Source: an uncultured Candidatus Berkelbacteria bacterium (GTDB lineage: Bacteria; Patescibacteriota; UBA1384; XYA2-FULL-43-10; CAINNR01). Taken from it: 42,312 nt of DNA. This document shows positions 7,966-15,192 of the stretch, piece by piece (positions within the stretch are counted from its first letter, which is position 1; the number at the start of each line of letters is the position of its first letter). The stretch spans positions 1 through 42,312 of the forward strand of contig CAINNR010000038.1 in the NCBI GenBank assembly GCA_903851235.1. The letters run 5' to 3'. The notes under the pieces are model-generated. The model ran no database searches. It had not been told where the DNA came from and saw only the letters and a list, made by a program, of their open reading frames with translations. The position numbers were made by a program, and so were the translations under genes.

Positions 7966-8292
7966 TTAAATCTTGATTCCGCTTTTTTTGATCTCGCAGG
8001 CCAACGGATAGTATGGATCGTTAAAATCTTTTGGCAGAAAAGGATGTGGCTCGATGGCAAGGTCAATTTGCTGGCTGAGACTCATTAGCTTTACTCGTTC
8101 CCCCTGTCTGTCATCGCTAAAATCTGGTGAGACGACGGCTATGTCAATGTCACTTGAGTTATTTGCTTTGCCCTTGGCATAGGAACCGAAAACATAAAAC
8201 GCCGTGATTCCAAAACCGTTATCGGCCAGTAGACGGCGGAAATTTTTTGCGAGACTATAAATTTTATTATTTAAACCTGTTCTTTGATCCAT
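7966..8292 (-). CDS. MNT-domain nucleotidyltransferase (antitoxin of a HEPN/MNT pair)
   Basis: 108 residues. GSYAKGKANNSSDIDIAV (residues 36-53) is the minimal nucleotidyltransferase motif GSxAxG-x(n)-SDID, with D48 and D50 as metal ligands; a third Asp is in QQIDLAIEP (near residue 78), so the catalytic triad looks complete. Proteins of this type (MntA) AMPylate and silence a partner HEPN ribonuclease. The gene overlaps the end of the HEPN gene upstream by 22 bp, the classic arrangement. Its presumed target is interrupted here. Confidence 0.85.
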   Translation of the reverse strand: MDQRTGLNNKIYSLAKNFRRLLADNGFGITAFYVFGSYAKGKANNSSDIDIAVVSPDFSDDRQGERVKLMSLSQQIDLAIEPHPFLPKDFNDPYYPLACEIKKSGIKI

Positions 8293-8654
8293 TTGTAAAC
8301 CTCTTCGGACTTTTTATTCCAAATAAGCGCATATTTTTGTGTAGCTTTTTTATAAAATTGTTCCTTGTAATCGTCATAACGTGCTTCAATATTAAAAGTA
8401 GTGATTTCGCGCAAAACGGCTCTTTGATCTTCGGTTAAATCGAGTCCTGCAACACTGGCGAGCCTGACTAAATCATGCAAAGGCAAAATTTCTTTGTCTC
8501 TTTTTATGATCAGACTCTTAAGAGTTTTTTCAAGCACTAAATGCTACAAAAACAAGGACCAATTGTAGTGACCTAACTTATACATGTCGCCTGCTGTTTG
8601 GCGATCTCGCCCTGCAGATTCTAACCAATATCTTATGGCGTCTTCTTTGCTCAT
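8271..8654 (-). pseudogene. HEPN-domain (HepT-like) toxin interrupted by in-frame TAG
   Basis: From ATG 8654: an N-terminal helix with IRYWLESAGRDRQTAGDMY, then NWSLFL, a TAG codon, and directly HLVLEKTLKSLII, the hallmark of the HEPN fold (PF05168), followed by PLHDLVRLA and the C-terminal FNIEARYDDYKEQFYKK. Everything aligns in one frame, so the gene is full length (126 sense codons) apart from a single stop, probably CAG to TAG. A GTG at 8537 just after the stop could start an 88-residue fragment lacking the first helices. The MNT partner downstream is intact. Confidence 0.8.
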
Positions 8655-8775
8655 ATCTCTACCTAATTATCTTACTGTTATTATCTGCTAATCAAAGCAA
8701 AAAATCAATAGTCCGCGTAAAGTTTCAATAGTTAGGAAACACCAGCCAGCTTAAGTCTCTTCTGCTTCTCTACTA

Positions 8776-8798
8776 AAAAAATAGCTCTAAGAGCTACA
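8776..8798 (-). terminator. Terminator of tRNA-Arg (TCT)
   Basis: Minus-strand hairpin GTAGCTCTTAGAGCTA followed by seven T, about 10 bp beyond the tRNA 3' end. Confidence 0.65.
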
Positions 8799-8806
8799 AA
8801 TTTAGT

Positions 8807-8882
8807 TGGTACCCCAGGATGGAATCGAACCATCAACCTTCACCTTAGAAGGGTGCCGCTCTATCCATTGAGCTACTGGGGC
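8807..8882 (-). tRNA. tRNA-Arg (anticodon TCT)
   Basis: Complete cloverleaf: acceptor GCCCCAG/CTGGGGT (G-T at pair 1-72), A discriminator, encoded CCA, anticodon loop CTTCTAA giving TCT, T arm GATGG TTCGATT CCATC. Confidence 0.96.
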
Positions 8883-8970
8883 GAATATCCAATCTCAAAA
8901 AATCTGGTACAACGTGCGGGTCTTGATCTTTATAGACCCTCTTGTCCCTCTCCTTAGATGATATCGAAAA

Positions 8971-9174
8971 ATGAGACAAAAGACAAGAGACACTGTCTCA
9001 TTTTTAATCAATTTTAAGCTGAATAAACTTATTGATGTTCATTTTTACTCTGATGGCATTGAATTATCACAATCAGGAAAAGTTAAACCGATCATTATTC
9101 AATTCAACCAAAAGGACAATATAGAAGTTATCGGCGCCATTCTACAATACGCAACAAATTATTTTAACGTATGA
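8971..9174 (+). CDS. Small hypothetical protein, first of three overlapping mini-genes
   Basis: 67 residues, alternating beta-like and helical character (DVHFYSDGIELSQSGKVKP), no recognised family. The start at ATG 8971 lacks a clear Shine-Dalgarno, so the exact start is unsure. Its TGA overlaps the next ATG (ATGA at 9171-9174), which points to translational coupling with the Cys-rich protein. Confidence 0.55.
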   Translation: MRQKTRDTVSFLINFKLNKLIDVHFYSDGIELSQSGKVKPIIIQFNQKDNIEVIGAILQYATNYFNV

Positions 9175-9344
9175 GATATAAAATCTGTGATACATGTGGC
9201 GAATTTGTGACTAAAACTGGTTTTATCTCCAGTTCAGTAATTTCCAGCAAAGAAACTGGCTATTTTGCTGTTTGTCATAACAAAAAATGTTTAAAACGAT
9301 TTTCTAAGGCCAAGTATGAGCGGTTAAAAGAGGAGAAATTTTAA
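9171..9344 (+). CDS. Small Cys-rich (zinc-ribbon-like) protein, second of three mini-genes
   Basis: 57 residues: KICDTCGEFV near the N-terminus and AVCHNKKCLKRF in the middle form two Cys pairs, probably one zinc site, followed by a charged helix (KYERLKEEKF). It is the close paralogue of 5436-5609. It overlaps the preceding gene by ATGA, and its TAA overlaps the following ATG (TAATG). Position and size suggest a structural or regulatory accessory factor; the function is unknown. Confidence 0.7.
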   Translation: MRYKICDTCGEFVTKTGFISSSVISSKETGYFAVCHNKKCLKRFSKAKYERLKEEKF

Positions 9345-9469
9345 TGACCGAACAAAAAGAATTGACTCCGGATGACCTCGAAGATATTGCGGCTGAAAAA
9401 TTGGCTCACTTATTTATAGAGCAGATTCGAATGAAAATAAAGCGAGAGAAAAAAGAGTCCAAAGAGTAG
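9344..9469 (+). CDS. 41-residue charged protein, third of three mini-genes
   Basis: ATG shares its A with the previous TAA. 41 codons, strongly acidic start (TEQKELTPDDLEDIAAEKL) and strongly basic end (RMKIKREKKESKE), a single amphipathic helix by appearance. The upstream RAGGAG (AGAGGAGAA) lies inside the previous gene at good spacing. No family recognised. Confidence 0.6.
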   Translation: MTEQKELTPDDLEDIAAEKLAHLFIEQIRMKIKREKKESKE

Positions 9470-9496
9470 TTTATAGAGATTGGATTTCCTTGCTGA

Positions 9497-9856
9497 TTAT
9501 TCTTTTACTATGTCTGCTCTATGGATGATATCGGTTAAATCTTTTGCAGTTTTTTCGAGTAATTCAAAATACTGATCTTTTTTATCGTCAGAAATATTTT
9601 TTTCGATAAAGTGATCATATTCCCAGAGAACTAAATGAATGAGTTCGTGCAAAATAATGTAGTCGTCGCGTCCAGTTTCGGCATCACAAATAAGAACTGA
9701 TGCCTTTTTGTTTTCTGTATCAACTTCAATATCTCCGGATTGAATAAAATCTTTGCGCTCAAATTTTTTAATTCTAAAATCGATTTGCCAGCTTCCCAGG
9801 TTTAGGAACCGCTGCCAAAATCTTAGTGACTTTTCAATTTTTTCTTCTCGTTTCAT
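9497..9856 (-). CDS. Small zincin-type metallopeptidase-like protein
   Basis: 119 residues. ILHELIHLVLWEYDH contains HExxH (H70, E71, H74), the zinc-binding and catalytic motif of zincin peptidases, and the length fits short SprT-like or phage-type putative metallopeptidases. The N-terminal half has WQRFLNLGSWQIDFRI, the typical lead-in of that group. A third ligand is not obvious; Glu or His in the following helix could serve. Substrate unknown. The gene is alone and convergent with the mini-gene operon. The ribosome site before ATG 9856 is weak. Confidence 0.65.
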   Translation of the reverse strand: MKREEKIEKSLRFWQRFLNLGSWQIDFRIKKFERKDFIQSGDIEVDTENKKASVLICDAETGRDDYIILHELIHLVLWEYDHFIEKNISDDKKDQYFELLEKTAKDLTDIIHRADIVKE

Positions 9857-9888
9857 ATCAATATATTAATAAATTGTTTATATAGTTG

Positions 9889-9912
9889 GGGGCGACGATG
9901 TTTTGTCGCCCC
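9889..9912 (-). terminator. Hairpin ending the radical SAM operon
   Basis: Perfect 8-bp stem GGGGCGAC/GTCGCCCC with an 8-nt loop, 24 bp after the stop of the 27-residue peptide. No long T run follows, so it may act as an RNA end-stabiliser as much as a terminator. Confidence 0.5.
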
Positions 9913-9935
9913 TGTTGTTCCGGGCGCTGTTGCGC

Positions 9936-10019
9936 TTAGACTTGCCCCCGGCAGCACCGACCGCCATTCGTCGCAGACGATGGCTCAGACGACTTGTTGG
10001 CCTTTCTCAAGACCTTCAT
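9936..10019 (-). CDS. Candidate 27-residue precursor peptide of the radical SAM operon
   Basis: ATG at 10019, 27 codons, TAA. The ribosome site GGAAGGAGGG overlaps the last codons of the radical SAM gene, and the ATG lies 4 nt beyond its stop, so the peptide is translated from the same mRNA. The N-terminal half is basic (MKVLRKANKS), the middle is Ser/Thr/Asn-rich, and the end is NGGRCCRGQV. A Gly-Gly followed by a short Cys-Cys tail resembles a leader-core layout of modified peptides. No homology is claimed; the assignment as substrate of the enzyme upstream is inference from size, position, signals and Cys content. Confidence 0.5.
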   Translation of the reverse strand: MKVLRKANKSSEPSSATNGGRCCRGQV

Positions 10020-10023
10020 GATC

Positions 10024-11319
10024 TTACCCTCCTTCCCTGTTTTCTTCGCTCCGACGCAGAACTCGCAGGAAATCGTCCTTGACATACTTCAGTTCGACAC
10101 AAGGACTTTCCGTTGGTTTCCACTTCCGCTTCATCGAGCAGCCACCCATGCAGATCGGCAGGAACTGACATCGTGCGCACTCGTTGTGGGCGAACGGATC
10201 CTTGGAGATCCAACTCCGCCACTTCGGCTCATCGAGAAGCAGGTTGCCGTTTTTGGTTAAGGCACCGACTTTCTCGCCGGTATCGAAGTTTTCGCCGCAT
10301 TTGTAAAGCGAACCGCTCGGGTCGATGATGAATTGCCCGACCGAATCGACGATGCAGAATTCGTGACCCTGCAATGCGTCGGCGTAAGGTAGAACAATCC
10401 AGCCGTCGTTGGCAGCATCCATGTACATTTTCATGATAATAGATGATGCTTCCGGTGGTTCGAGACAGAGTGGAGCGCATGGGTTGGCATTGGAAGACAG
10501 GACGGGTTTGGCCAGCACTGCGACCTGGTTCTTGAGACCACTTGCTTCAAGTATATCATACAGATCAACAACCCTTGAAGCATTTGGCTTCCAGACATTG
10601 ACGCGGATGCTGACCGGCAGCCCGGCTTCCCTTGCTTGGCAGATGTTCGCAAGAATGGTAGCGAAGGTTTTGCCTCCGCCAACCAGCTTGCGACTCTGGT
10701 CGTGTGTTTCCGGTGGTCCATCAAGGGTAATCTGCAAATGTGCAACCTTGAATTTGGAGAGATAAGTGACCATCTCCGCATCCAGCAGATACCCGTTGGT
10801 AGTTACGGTCACGACATACTCTGTGTTTTGTCGGTCGCACTGATCGGCGATCCAGCTATTTAGCCGGAAAAGCGTTGCTCGTTCAAGCAGCGGCTCGCCG
10901 CCGTACCAATCGATTGACAGTCTGTCGAGCTTCGGGATTCTCTCCAAAAGCATCGACATGATGTTGCCCTCGACCGTCTTGGTTAGGCGTTTCCTACAGC
11001 GTCGCTGGAAGCAGTAGCTACATCGAAAGTTACAACTGAGCGTTGTCATGACTGACAGGATCAACTCGTTCTGTGTCCGCCCGGTTAAGTTCCTGACCCG
11101 GATGACCGCCTGTTCGTCATAGTTGGCATCAACCACTATCCCCAATTCGTGGAATTCTGACCAGAAAGCTGATGGCAGACGCGAGATGTCACGATGTTTG
11201 ATCGCTTCGCGAACTGCATCAACATCTTGGTTGATGACGACCAGAGCGCCGGTCAAAGTGTTGTAGATGATCAAGTCGTCTCCGTCTGGTGCAGAGAGAT
11301 TGTAAGCCGAAAGTTTCAT
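10024..11319 (-). CDS. Radical SAM/SPASM domain peptide-modifying enzyme
   Basis: 431 residues. An N-terminal region of ~90 residues precedes the radical SAM core, whose CNFRCSYC motif (C96, C100, C103) binds the SAM-reducing [4Fe-4S] cluster. WYGGEPLL (138-145) is the GGEP-type SAM-contact motif and TTNGYLL follows. The C-terminal SPASM region has C322, C341, then CARCQFLPICMGGC (C381, C384, C390, C394) and C407, enough for two auxiliary clusters. Such enzymes act mainly on ribosomal peptides or on sulfatases. The start at ATG 11319 overlaps the Cys-rich gene by 4 bp, and a 27-residue peptide follows immediately. The operon is more G+C-rich than its flanks. Confidence 0.92.
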   Translation of the reverse strand: MKLSAYNLSAPDGDDLIIYNTLTGALVVINQDVDAVREAIKHRDISRLPSAFWSEFHELGIVVDANYDEQAVIRVRNLTGRTQNELILSVMTTLSCNFRCSYCFQRRCRKRLTKTVEGNIMSMLLERIPKLDRLSIDWYGGEPLLERATLFRLNSWIADQCDRQNTEYVVTVTTNGYLLDAEMVTYLSKFKVAHLQITLDGPPETHDQSRKLVGGGKTFATILANICQAREAGLPVSIRVNVWKPNASRVVDLYDILEASGLKNQVAVLAKPVLSSNANPCAPLCLEPPEASSIIMKMYMDAANDGWIVLPYADALQGHEFCIVDSVGQFIIDPSGSLYKCGENFDTGEKVGALTKNGNLLLDEPKWRSWISKDPFAHNECARCQFLPICMGGCSMKRKWKPTESPCVELKYVKDDFLRVLRRSEENREGG

Positions 11320-11957
11320 CGGCGACCACCTCCGTTGTGGATTGACTGACTCATCTGGGTCTTGCTTTGGCTGATCGCCGCTCTTCGCTGGCCTTCCGGA
11401 ATTGCCTTCATCCTCTCAATCAATGCCCTAAGAGCATTGACATATTGATCGGATGACGCGTTCCCGGATTTGATGCCATACATCGCATCGAGCGGAGATT
11501 GAACGCCAAGCAGTTCATCAATCTCGCAGTTCCCGCCATGTTTGGGATTTTGGCACAACTTCAAGTCGACCAAAACCCTGACCATGTGAGAGCAAACCAG
11601 TGTTGAACAGCTTGGCGGACGCATGCACGAAAGCAAACAGCCGCGATTACAGAGTGCTTTGCACGGACCGTTGTTCGGCATACGACGTTTTCCGGTTGTG
11701 AAACCGTTCTGCTCGATCGCTTTAGCCCAGTTCGGACCATTAGTCATCTCCTGGGCTTTGGCCAGAGACTGCCAGTGGTCATGTGCCTGGTTATCAACCA
11801 GACAACAACACATATCTTTGTGTGGACGGACTCCAGAGGAGATTGCTCCCATGCTTTCAGTAAAGCAGTGGGCGCAAAGATCCTCGAAGAGTGAGAAGAA
11901 TCTCTTCAGCATATTCTCTATTTCTCGGAACTTTTTCAGCCCTGCTTTGTCTGGCAC
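11316..11957 (-). CDS. Cys-rich protein with YkgJ-like metal-cluster motif, first gene of the radical SAM operon
   Basis: 213 residues from GTG 11957, chosen because CGAGGTG stands just upstream and the frame before it covers the promoter. It has thirteen Cys: CAHC (28, 31), CCC (50-52), and the cluster GPCKALCNRGCLLSC with MRPPSC and LVC (99-122), plus C135 and C144. The GPC…GC…RP..C….C spacing resembles YkgJ-type iron- or zinc-chelating proteins. The C-terminus is Ser/Gln-rich and basic. It overlaps the radical SAM gene by 4 bp, so a role as electron donor, peptide binder or cluster carrier for that enzyme is plausible but inferred. Confidence 0.7.
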   Translation of the reverse strand: MPDKAGLKKFREIENMLKRFFSLFEDLCAHCFTESMGAISSGVRPHKDMCCCLVDNQAHDHWQSLAKAQEMTNGPNWAKAIEQNGFTTGKRRMPNNGPCKALCNRGCLLSCMRPPSCSTLVCSHMVRVLVDLKLCQNPKHGGNCEIDELLGVQSPLDAMYGIKSGNASSDQYVNALRALIERMKAIPEGQRRAAISQSKTQMSQSIHNGGGRR

Positions 11958-11982
11958 GGGAATCACCTCGTTGTAATGTGCT

Positions 11983-11996
11983 GCAGTATATACTGC
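11983..11996. promoter_or_regulatory. Perfect 14-bp palindrome near the operon transcription start
   Basis: GCAGTATATACTGC lies between the proposed promoter (12004-12032) and the GTG at 11957, at about the expected transcription start. Candidate operator for a dimeric repressor. Confidence 0.45.
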
Positions 11997-12003
11997 CAAA
12001 TTT

Positions 12004-12032
12004 GTTATATCAGAAAAGAACAAAATCAGCAA
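12004..12032 (-). promoter_or_regulatory. Promoter of the Cys-rich/radical SAM operon
   Basis: Minus strand TTGCTG, 17 bp, TATAAC, about 45 bp upstream of the chosen GTG. Confidence 0.5.
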
Positions 12033-12117
12033 ATATCGAGAGCTATTTTCAGCACGCTCTGGACTTCCCCAACCATCGCGGTACAATCCTCCCTGATCAA
12101 GAGATCAGAGAGGAAAT

Positions 12118-13518
12118 ATGGGGTCAGAAGAAGCACAATCTAGTATGCCGCCACCGTCTCGGATGCCATATGAGGTGAACGGTGTTTATGCCGATCCGAT
12201 CAAAGTAAGTAGCACTCAAATTAAATATTGCCTTTATGCTCGTAAATCAAGTGAAGATGATGAACGACAGGCACTTTCAATTGATTCCCAGATCAAAGAA
12301 ATGGTTGATTTGGCTCAAACTGAGGGATTATTGGTGACTGATATACGACGCGAGAGTCATTCAGCCAAGAATTCGGGAGCCAGACCAATATTTAATGAAC
12401 TAATTGTTGATATCAGAAAAGGGATTTTCGATGGAATATTAACCTGGGCGCCAGATAGAATGAGTAGAAATGCCGGCGATTTGGGGATGCTGGTAGACTT
12501 AATGGACAATGGCAATTTGCGGGAAATCAAAACTCACAGTCAAGCATTGACCAATTCACCAAATGATAAATTTCTTCTGATGATTTTATGCAGCCAAGCA
12601 AAGCTGGAAAATGATAATCGAGGCATTAATGTCAAAAGAGGCATGAAAACCAAATGCGAAATGGGACTTAGACCGAATCAGTCACCGCTGGGATATTATA
12701 ATGATGGCAGAGGAATAAAAAAGATATTCCAAGATAAAAAACGGGCTCCAATAATTAAAGAAGTGTTTGAAAAAGTCGCTTACGAACACTACTCCGGACG
12801 TAAAATTTACGACTGGCTGAAAAACGAAACGACTTTGCGTTCCAGAGCCGGCAAAGTATTAAATCTAAGCGTGATTTACAGAATGTTAAACAATCCATAT
12901 TACTGTGGTATGTTTGAATACCCGATTGGTTCCGGCAAATGGTACAAGGGTGGATACAAACCGATAATCTCAAGAGAACTATTTGACCTGGTTCAAGAGA
13001 AAATGATAATTCCGAAAAAATCGAAGCCGGGGACAAAAGTATTTAACTTCACCAGAATACTAAAATGCGGAAGTTGTGGTTCGGGCATAACTGCACAAGA
13101 AAAATTTAAACGACTCAAAAACGGCTCGATAAAAAGATATATTTATTATCACTGTACTCAATTCTACAATTTTGATTGTCCTGAACCATACACCAGAGAA
13201 GAAAAGCTGGTTGAACAATTATCAATACTTCTAAAGCATATTCCAATTCCGGAGATCTTATCAAAACCGCTTCTTAAACCTGAATTGGACAAGTTTATGC
13301 TAATACATCGGACGATGCAGAATCAAAACAATCAAATGGAGCAGATGAAACAAATAAATACAGAAATGAAAACTGAGGAGGAGTTCGATCTTACAGGATT
13401 TATAGAGTACATTTTCAAAGACGGATTAAGGGAACAAAAAAGGGAACTAATCAGCTGCCTAAACACCAAGCTTTATCTGGAAAATAGGATTGTGACTACA
13501 AAAGAACAAAAAGGATAG
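12118..13518 (+). CDS. Large serine recombinase (site-specific integrase/resolvase)
   Basis: 466 residues. The resolvase N-terminal domain (about 35-185) has YCLYARKSSEDDERQ with the nucleophilic Ser near residue 44, and WAPDRMSRN holding the conserved Arg pair. The recombinase domain (about 200-300) has the PLGYYNDGRG and MLNNPYYCGMF motifs. A zinc ribbon follows: CGSCGSGIT paired with YHCTQFYNFDC. A polar Gln/Met-rich linker and short C-terminus end it. Enzymes of this class integrate and excise phages or mobile elements between attP and attB. It is divergent from the radical SAM operon, AT-rich unlike it, and next to a tRNA cluster. ATG 12118 follows AGAGGAAAT. Confidence 0.93.
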   Translation: MGSEEAQSSMPPPSRMPYEVNGVYADPIKVSSTQIKYCLYARKSSEDDERQALSIDSQIKEMVDLAQTEGLLVTDIRRESHSAKNSGARPIFNELIVDIRKGIFDGILTWAPDRMSRNAGDLGMLVDLMDNGNLREIKTHSQALTNSPNDKFLLMILCSQAKLENDNRGINVKRGMKTKCEMGLRPNQSPLGYYNDGRGIKKIFQDKKRAPIIKEVFEKVAYEHYSGRKIYDWLKNETTLRSRAGKVLNLSVIYRMLNNPYYCGMFEYPIGSGKWYKGGYKPIISRELFDLVQEKMIIPKKSKPGTKVFNFTRILKCGSCGSGITAQEKFKRLKNGSIKRYIYYHCTQFYNFDCPEPYTREEKLVEQLSILLKHIPIPEILSKPLLKPELDKFMLIHRTMQNQNNQMEQMKQINTEMKTEEEFDLTGFIEYIFKDGLREQKRELISCLNTKLYLENRIVTTKEQKG

Positions 13519-13533
13519 AATTTTTAGACGACT

Positions 13534-13559
13534 TTTACCAGAGATGGTAAATTTTTTTT
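13534..13559 (+). terminator. Terminator of the serine recombinase
   Basis: TTTACCA-GAGA-TGGTAAA hairpin followed by eight T, 16 bp after the stop. Confidence 0.8.
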
Positions 13560-13670
13560 ATTGGATTCGGTGATTTTAGCCGAAAAGTTCCAAAGTATTG
13601 GTGGCTTTACGAGAAATAAGACGGTTTCAACCCCTTGCCTAGTCGTTTTAGATGAGCCCTGTTTGACAAC

Positions 13671-13690
13671 AAAAAAAGACCCGAGAGGTC
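13671..13690 (-). terminator. Terminator of the minus-strand tRNA cluster
   Basis: Minus-strand GACC-TCTCG-GGTC followed by seven T, about 65 bp beyond the last tRNA. Confidence 0.6.
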
Positions 13691-13754
13691 ATTATAACTT
13701 TTCTACTGTCTAAATTATCCTTTACAGGACTTGCAAAAAGCTCCAAACAGTTGT

Positions 13755-13829
13755 TGGTACGCCCGACAGGACTCGAACCTGTAACGTAAGTTCCGAAGAC
13801 TTATGTGATATCCATTTCACCACGGGCGC
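13755..13829 (-). tRNA. tRNA-Arg (anticodon TCG)
   Basis: Acceptor GCGCCCG/CGGGCGT, anticodon stem TAAGT/ACTTA with loop CTTCGGA giving TCG, T arm ACAGG TTCGAGT CCTGT, encoded CCA. Last gene of a three-tRNA cluster. Confidence 0.96.
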
Positions 13830-13880
13830 AGAATTATTTTTTTGTAACTCGTTTCTCGTATCCTGGTTATTTTTAACCAA

Positions 13881-13956
13881 TGGGGCGGCTAACGGGAATT
13901 GAACCCATGACTCCAGTGCCACAAACTAGCGTGATAACCACTTCACCATAGCCGCC
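13881..13956 (-). tRNA. tRNA-His (anticodon GTG)
   Basis: Loop TTGTGGC gives GTG. The acceptor has the encoded extra G at -1 pairing with C73, the identity element of tRNA-His, and an encoded CCA. Confidence 0.96.
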
Positions 13957-13992
13957 ATAAATTATTTAACTTCAAAAACCGACAATTAACTT

Positions 13993-14069
13993 TGGTAGCC
14001 CGGATGGGAGTCGAACCCATGATCTCCTGGATGAAAACCAGGTATCCTAGGCCACTAGACGACCGGGCC
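13993..14069 (-). tRNA. tRNA-Glu (anticodon TTC)
   Basis: Acceptor GGCCCGG/CCGGGCT, anticodon stem CCTGG/CCAGG with loop TTTTCAT giving TTC, T arm ATGGG TTCGACT CCCAT, encoded CCA. Confidence 0.96.
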
Positions 14070-14140
14070 CCAGCTTTTAGATTATAACCTATAAGAGTAA
14101 ATTTTTCAAGCTGATTTTGACTTTGATATGTAAACGAAAT

Positions 14141-14172
14141 AAATAAGCGGTCACGAGAACTCGCGGCCGCTT
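14141..14172 (-). terminator. Terminator of the 51-residue gene
   Basis: Minus-strand AAGCGG-CCGCGAGTTCTCGTGA-CCGCTT: an outer 6-bp stem with an inner CGCGAG/CTCGTG stem, then TATTTATTT. Confidence 0.65.
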
Positions 14173-14176
14173 GTGG

Positions 14177-14332
14177 TTAGGGCGGTGGCAGATGATCACC
14201 CGACTGCCTGTGTTTTGGTTTCTCCTCAGGCACCACCTTCCTTTTGAACAAGCCGCAGAACTGAGCCCAGAGTCCCGGCCCGGCGGTTGCGTCCTTCTCT
14301 CGTCTCTTTTTTGGCATTATGTGCGCCGGCAT
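14177..14332 (-). CDS. Small basic proline-rich protein in its own transcription unit
   Basis: 51 residues from ATG 14332, preceded by AGAGGTGAG at good spacing; a second in-frame ATG follows at codon 6. A TATAAT-like box (minus strand, near 14372-14377) lies ~40 bp upstream and a strong hairpin terminator follows the stop. The protein starts MPAHIMPKKRREKD, has a short hydrophobic middle (GLWAQFCGLF) and ends in His/Pro-rich sequence (DHLPPP). No family recognised. Higher G+C than the flanking tRNA spacer. It belongs to the group of isolated single-gene units in this window. Confidence 0.55.
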   Translation of the reverse strand: MPAHIMPKKRREKDATAGPGLWAQFCGLFKRKVVPEEKPKHRQSGDHLPPP

Positions 14333-14499
14333 TTTACTCACCTCTTGCGACAGGATGAAAGTCTAGTTCATATTATACACCAATACCGTAAGTAGAATGA
14401 TTAAAGAAAAATTAGACAATCACTGGACAAAAAAGCTCTCTAGATTATAATGGGAATAGGTGATTGGCGGAGTGATAAAAGTTGTAATTAAATTGATCG

Positions 14500-15069
14500 A
14501 TGACAGGAAAAACTCACAGAGTAATTGGTTTGCTTGCCGGTGGAGGATATTTTTTGGCGCTTTCGAACGCAACATATCAACCGGCAACCCTAAGCGCAGT
14601 TATTGTCGTTTCATATTTGGGTTCCCTGATTCCCGACGCTGATGATGCCGGCGCTGACATTTGGCACAGCATACCCTTAGGTCATACGGTTGGAAAAATT
14701 ACCGATCCGTTTCTCAAACATCGCAATATCTCTCACTCTCTGATCGGCCTAATCATATATACTATAATAGTATATATGATTCTTAATCTTATGCCGAGCT
14801 ACTGGAGCATATCAATTCTGCCGGTTACCATTGCGACATCAATCGCTTATGCCAGTCATCTTTTAACTGACGCTTTTACGGTTGAGGGAATTCCGATTTT
14901 CTGGCCCTGGCATCGAATGTTTGGAATTCCGCCGAAACCGTTTGATGGAATTCGAATCGAAACCGGAGGGTGGTTTGAAAATATAATAATCTTTTCGTTA
15001 GTAAACATCGGAGTGATATTTTTAGTAATTTCATATTGGCAAAAAATAAAGTTTTTAATTCTAAAATAA
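14500..15069 (+). CDS. YdjM-family inner-membrane metal-dependent hydrolase
   Basis: 189 residues. MTGKTHRVIGLLAGG at the N-terminus, SLIPDADDAGADI near 45-58, KHRNISHSLIG near 75-85 and YASHLLTDAFTVEGI near 119-133 are the conserved His/Asp motifs of the YdjM (DUF457, PF04307) membrane hydrolases. About four hydrophobic helices follow this pattern and the C-terminus ends in a membrane span plus a Lys-rich tail. Substrate unknown. A TATAAT box at ~14445 gives a short leader. The last ~100 bp of this gene are duplicated at 16224-16330, evidence that the next intact gene (16361) was once its direct neighbour. Confidence 0.88.
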   Translation: MTGKTHRVIGLLAGGGYFLALSNATYQPATLSAVIVVSYLGSLIPDADDAGADIWHSIPLGHTVGKITDPFLKHRNISHSLIGLIIYTIIVYMILNLMPSYWSISILPVTIATSIAYASHLLTDAFTVEGIPIFWPWHRMFGIPPKPFDGIRIETGGWFENIIIFSLVNIGVIFLVISYWQKIKFLILK

Positions 15070-15154
15070 TTGATTTACCAGTTCGAAAGCGGTGAAATTG
15101 AATGATCAGGCGAAAAAACATTGGAAGGGCAAAACCATGGTTGTGCCGGCTCCC
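14971..15154 (+). repeat. Left copy of a direct duplication flanking the zeta-toxin unit
   Basis: Covers the end of the YdjM-type gene and the first part of the MGMT-like gene. It matches 16224-16483 closely, apart from a 76-bp deletion that removes the start codon and first codons of the MGMT-like gene (the junction CCAGTTCG directly joins AAAGCGGTGAAATTG). This copy has the intact hydrolase end and a dead fragment of the next gene. Confidence 0.9.
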
Positions 15155-15192
15155 AATAATATGGCAGTAGTTCATTATTTAATTGTTTGATT

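Noticed and set aside
7671-7976. 101-codon plus-strand frame
   Set aside because: No ribosome site, runs through a terminator-like hairpin, and its end overlaps the MNT gene on the other strand.
12118-14069. Complete integrative element bounded by attachment sites in the tRNA cluster
   Set aside because: The serine recombinase is clear, but I found no convincing direct repeat of a tRNA 3' end or att core within the window, so borders are not claimed.
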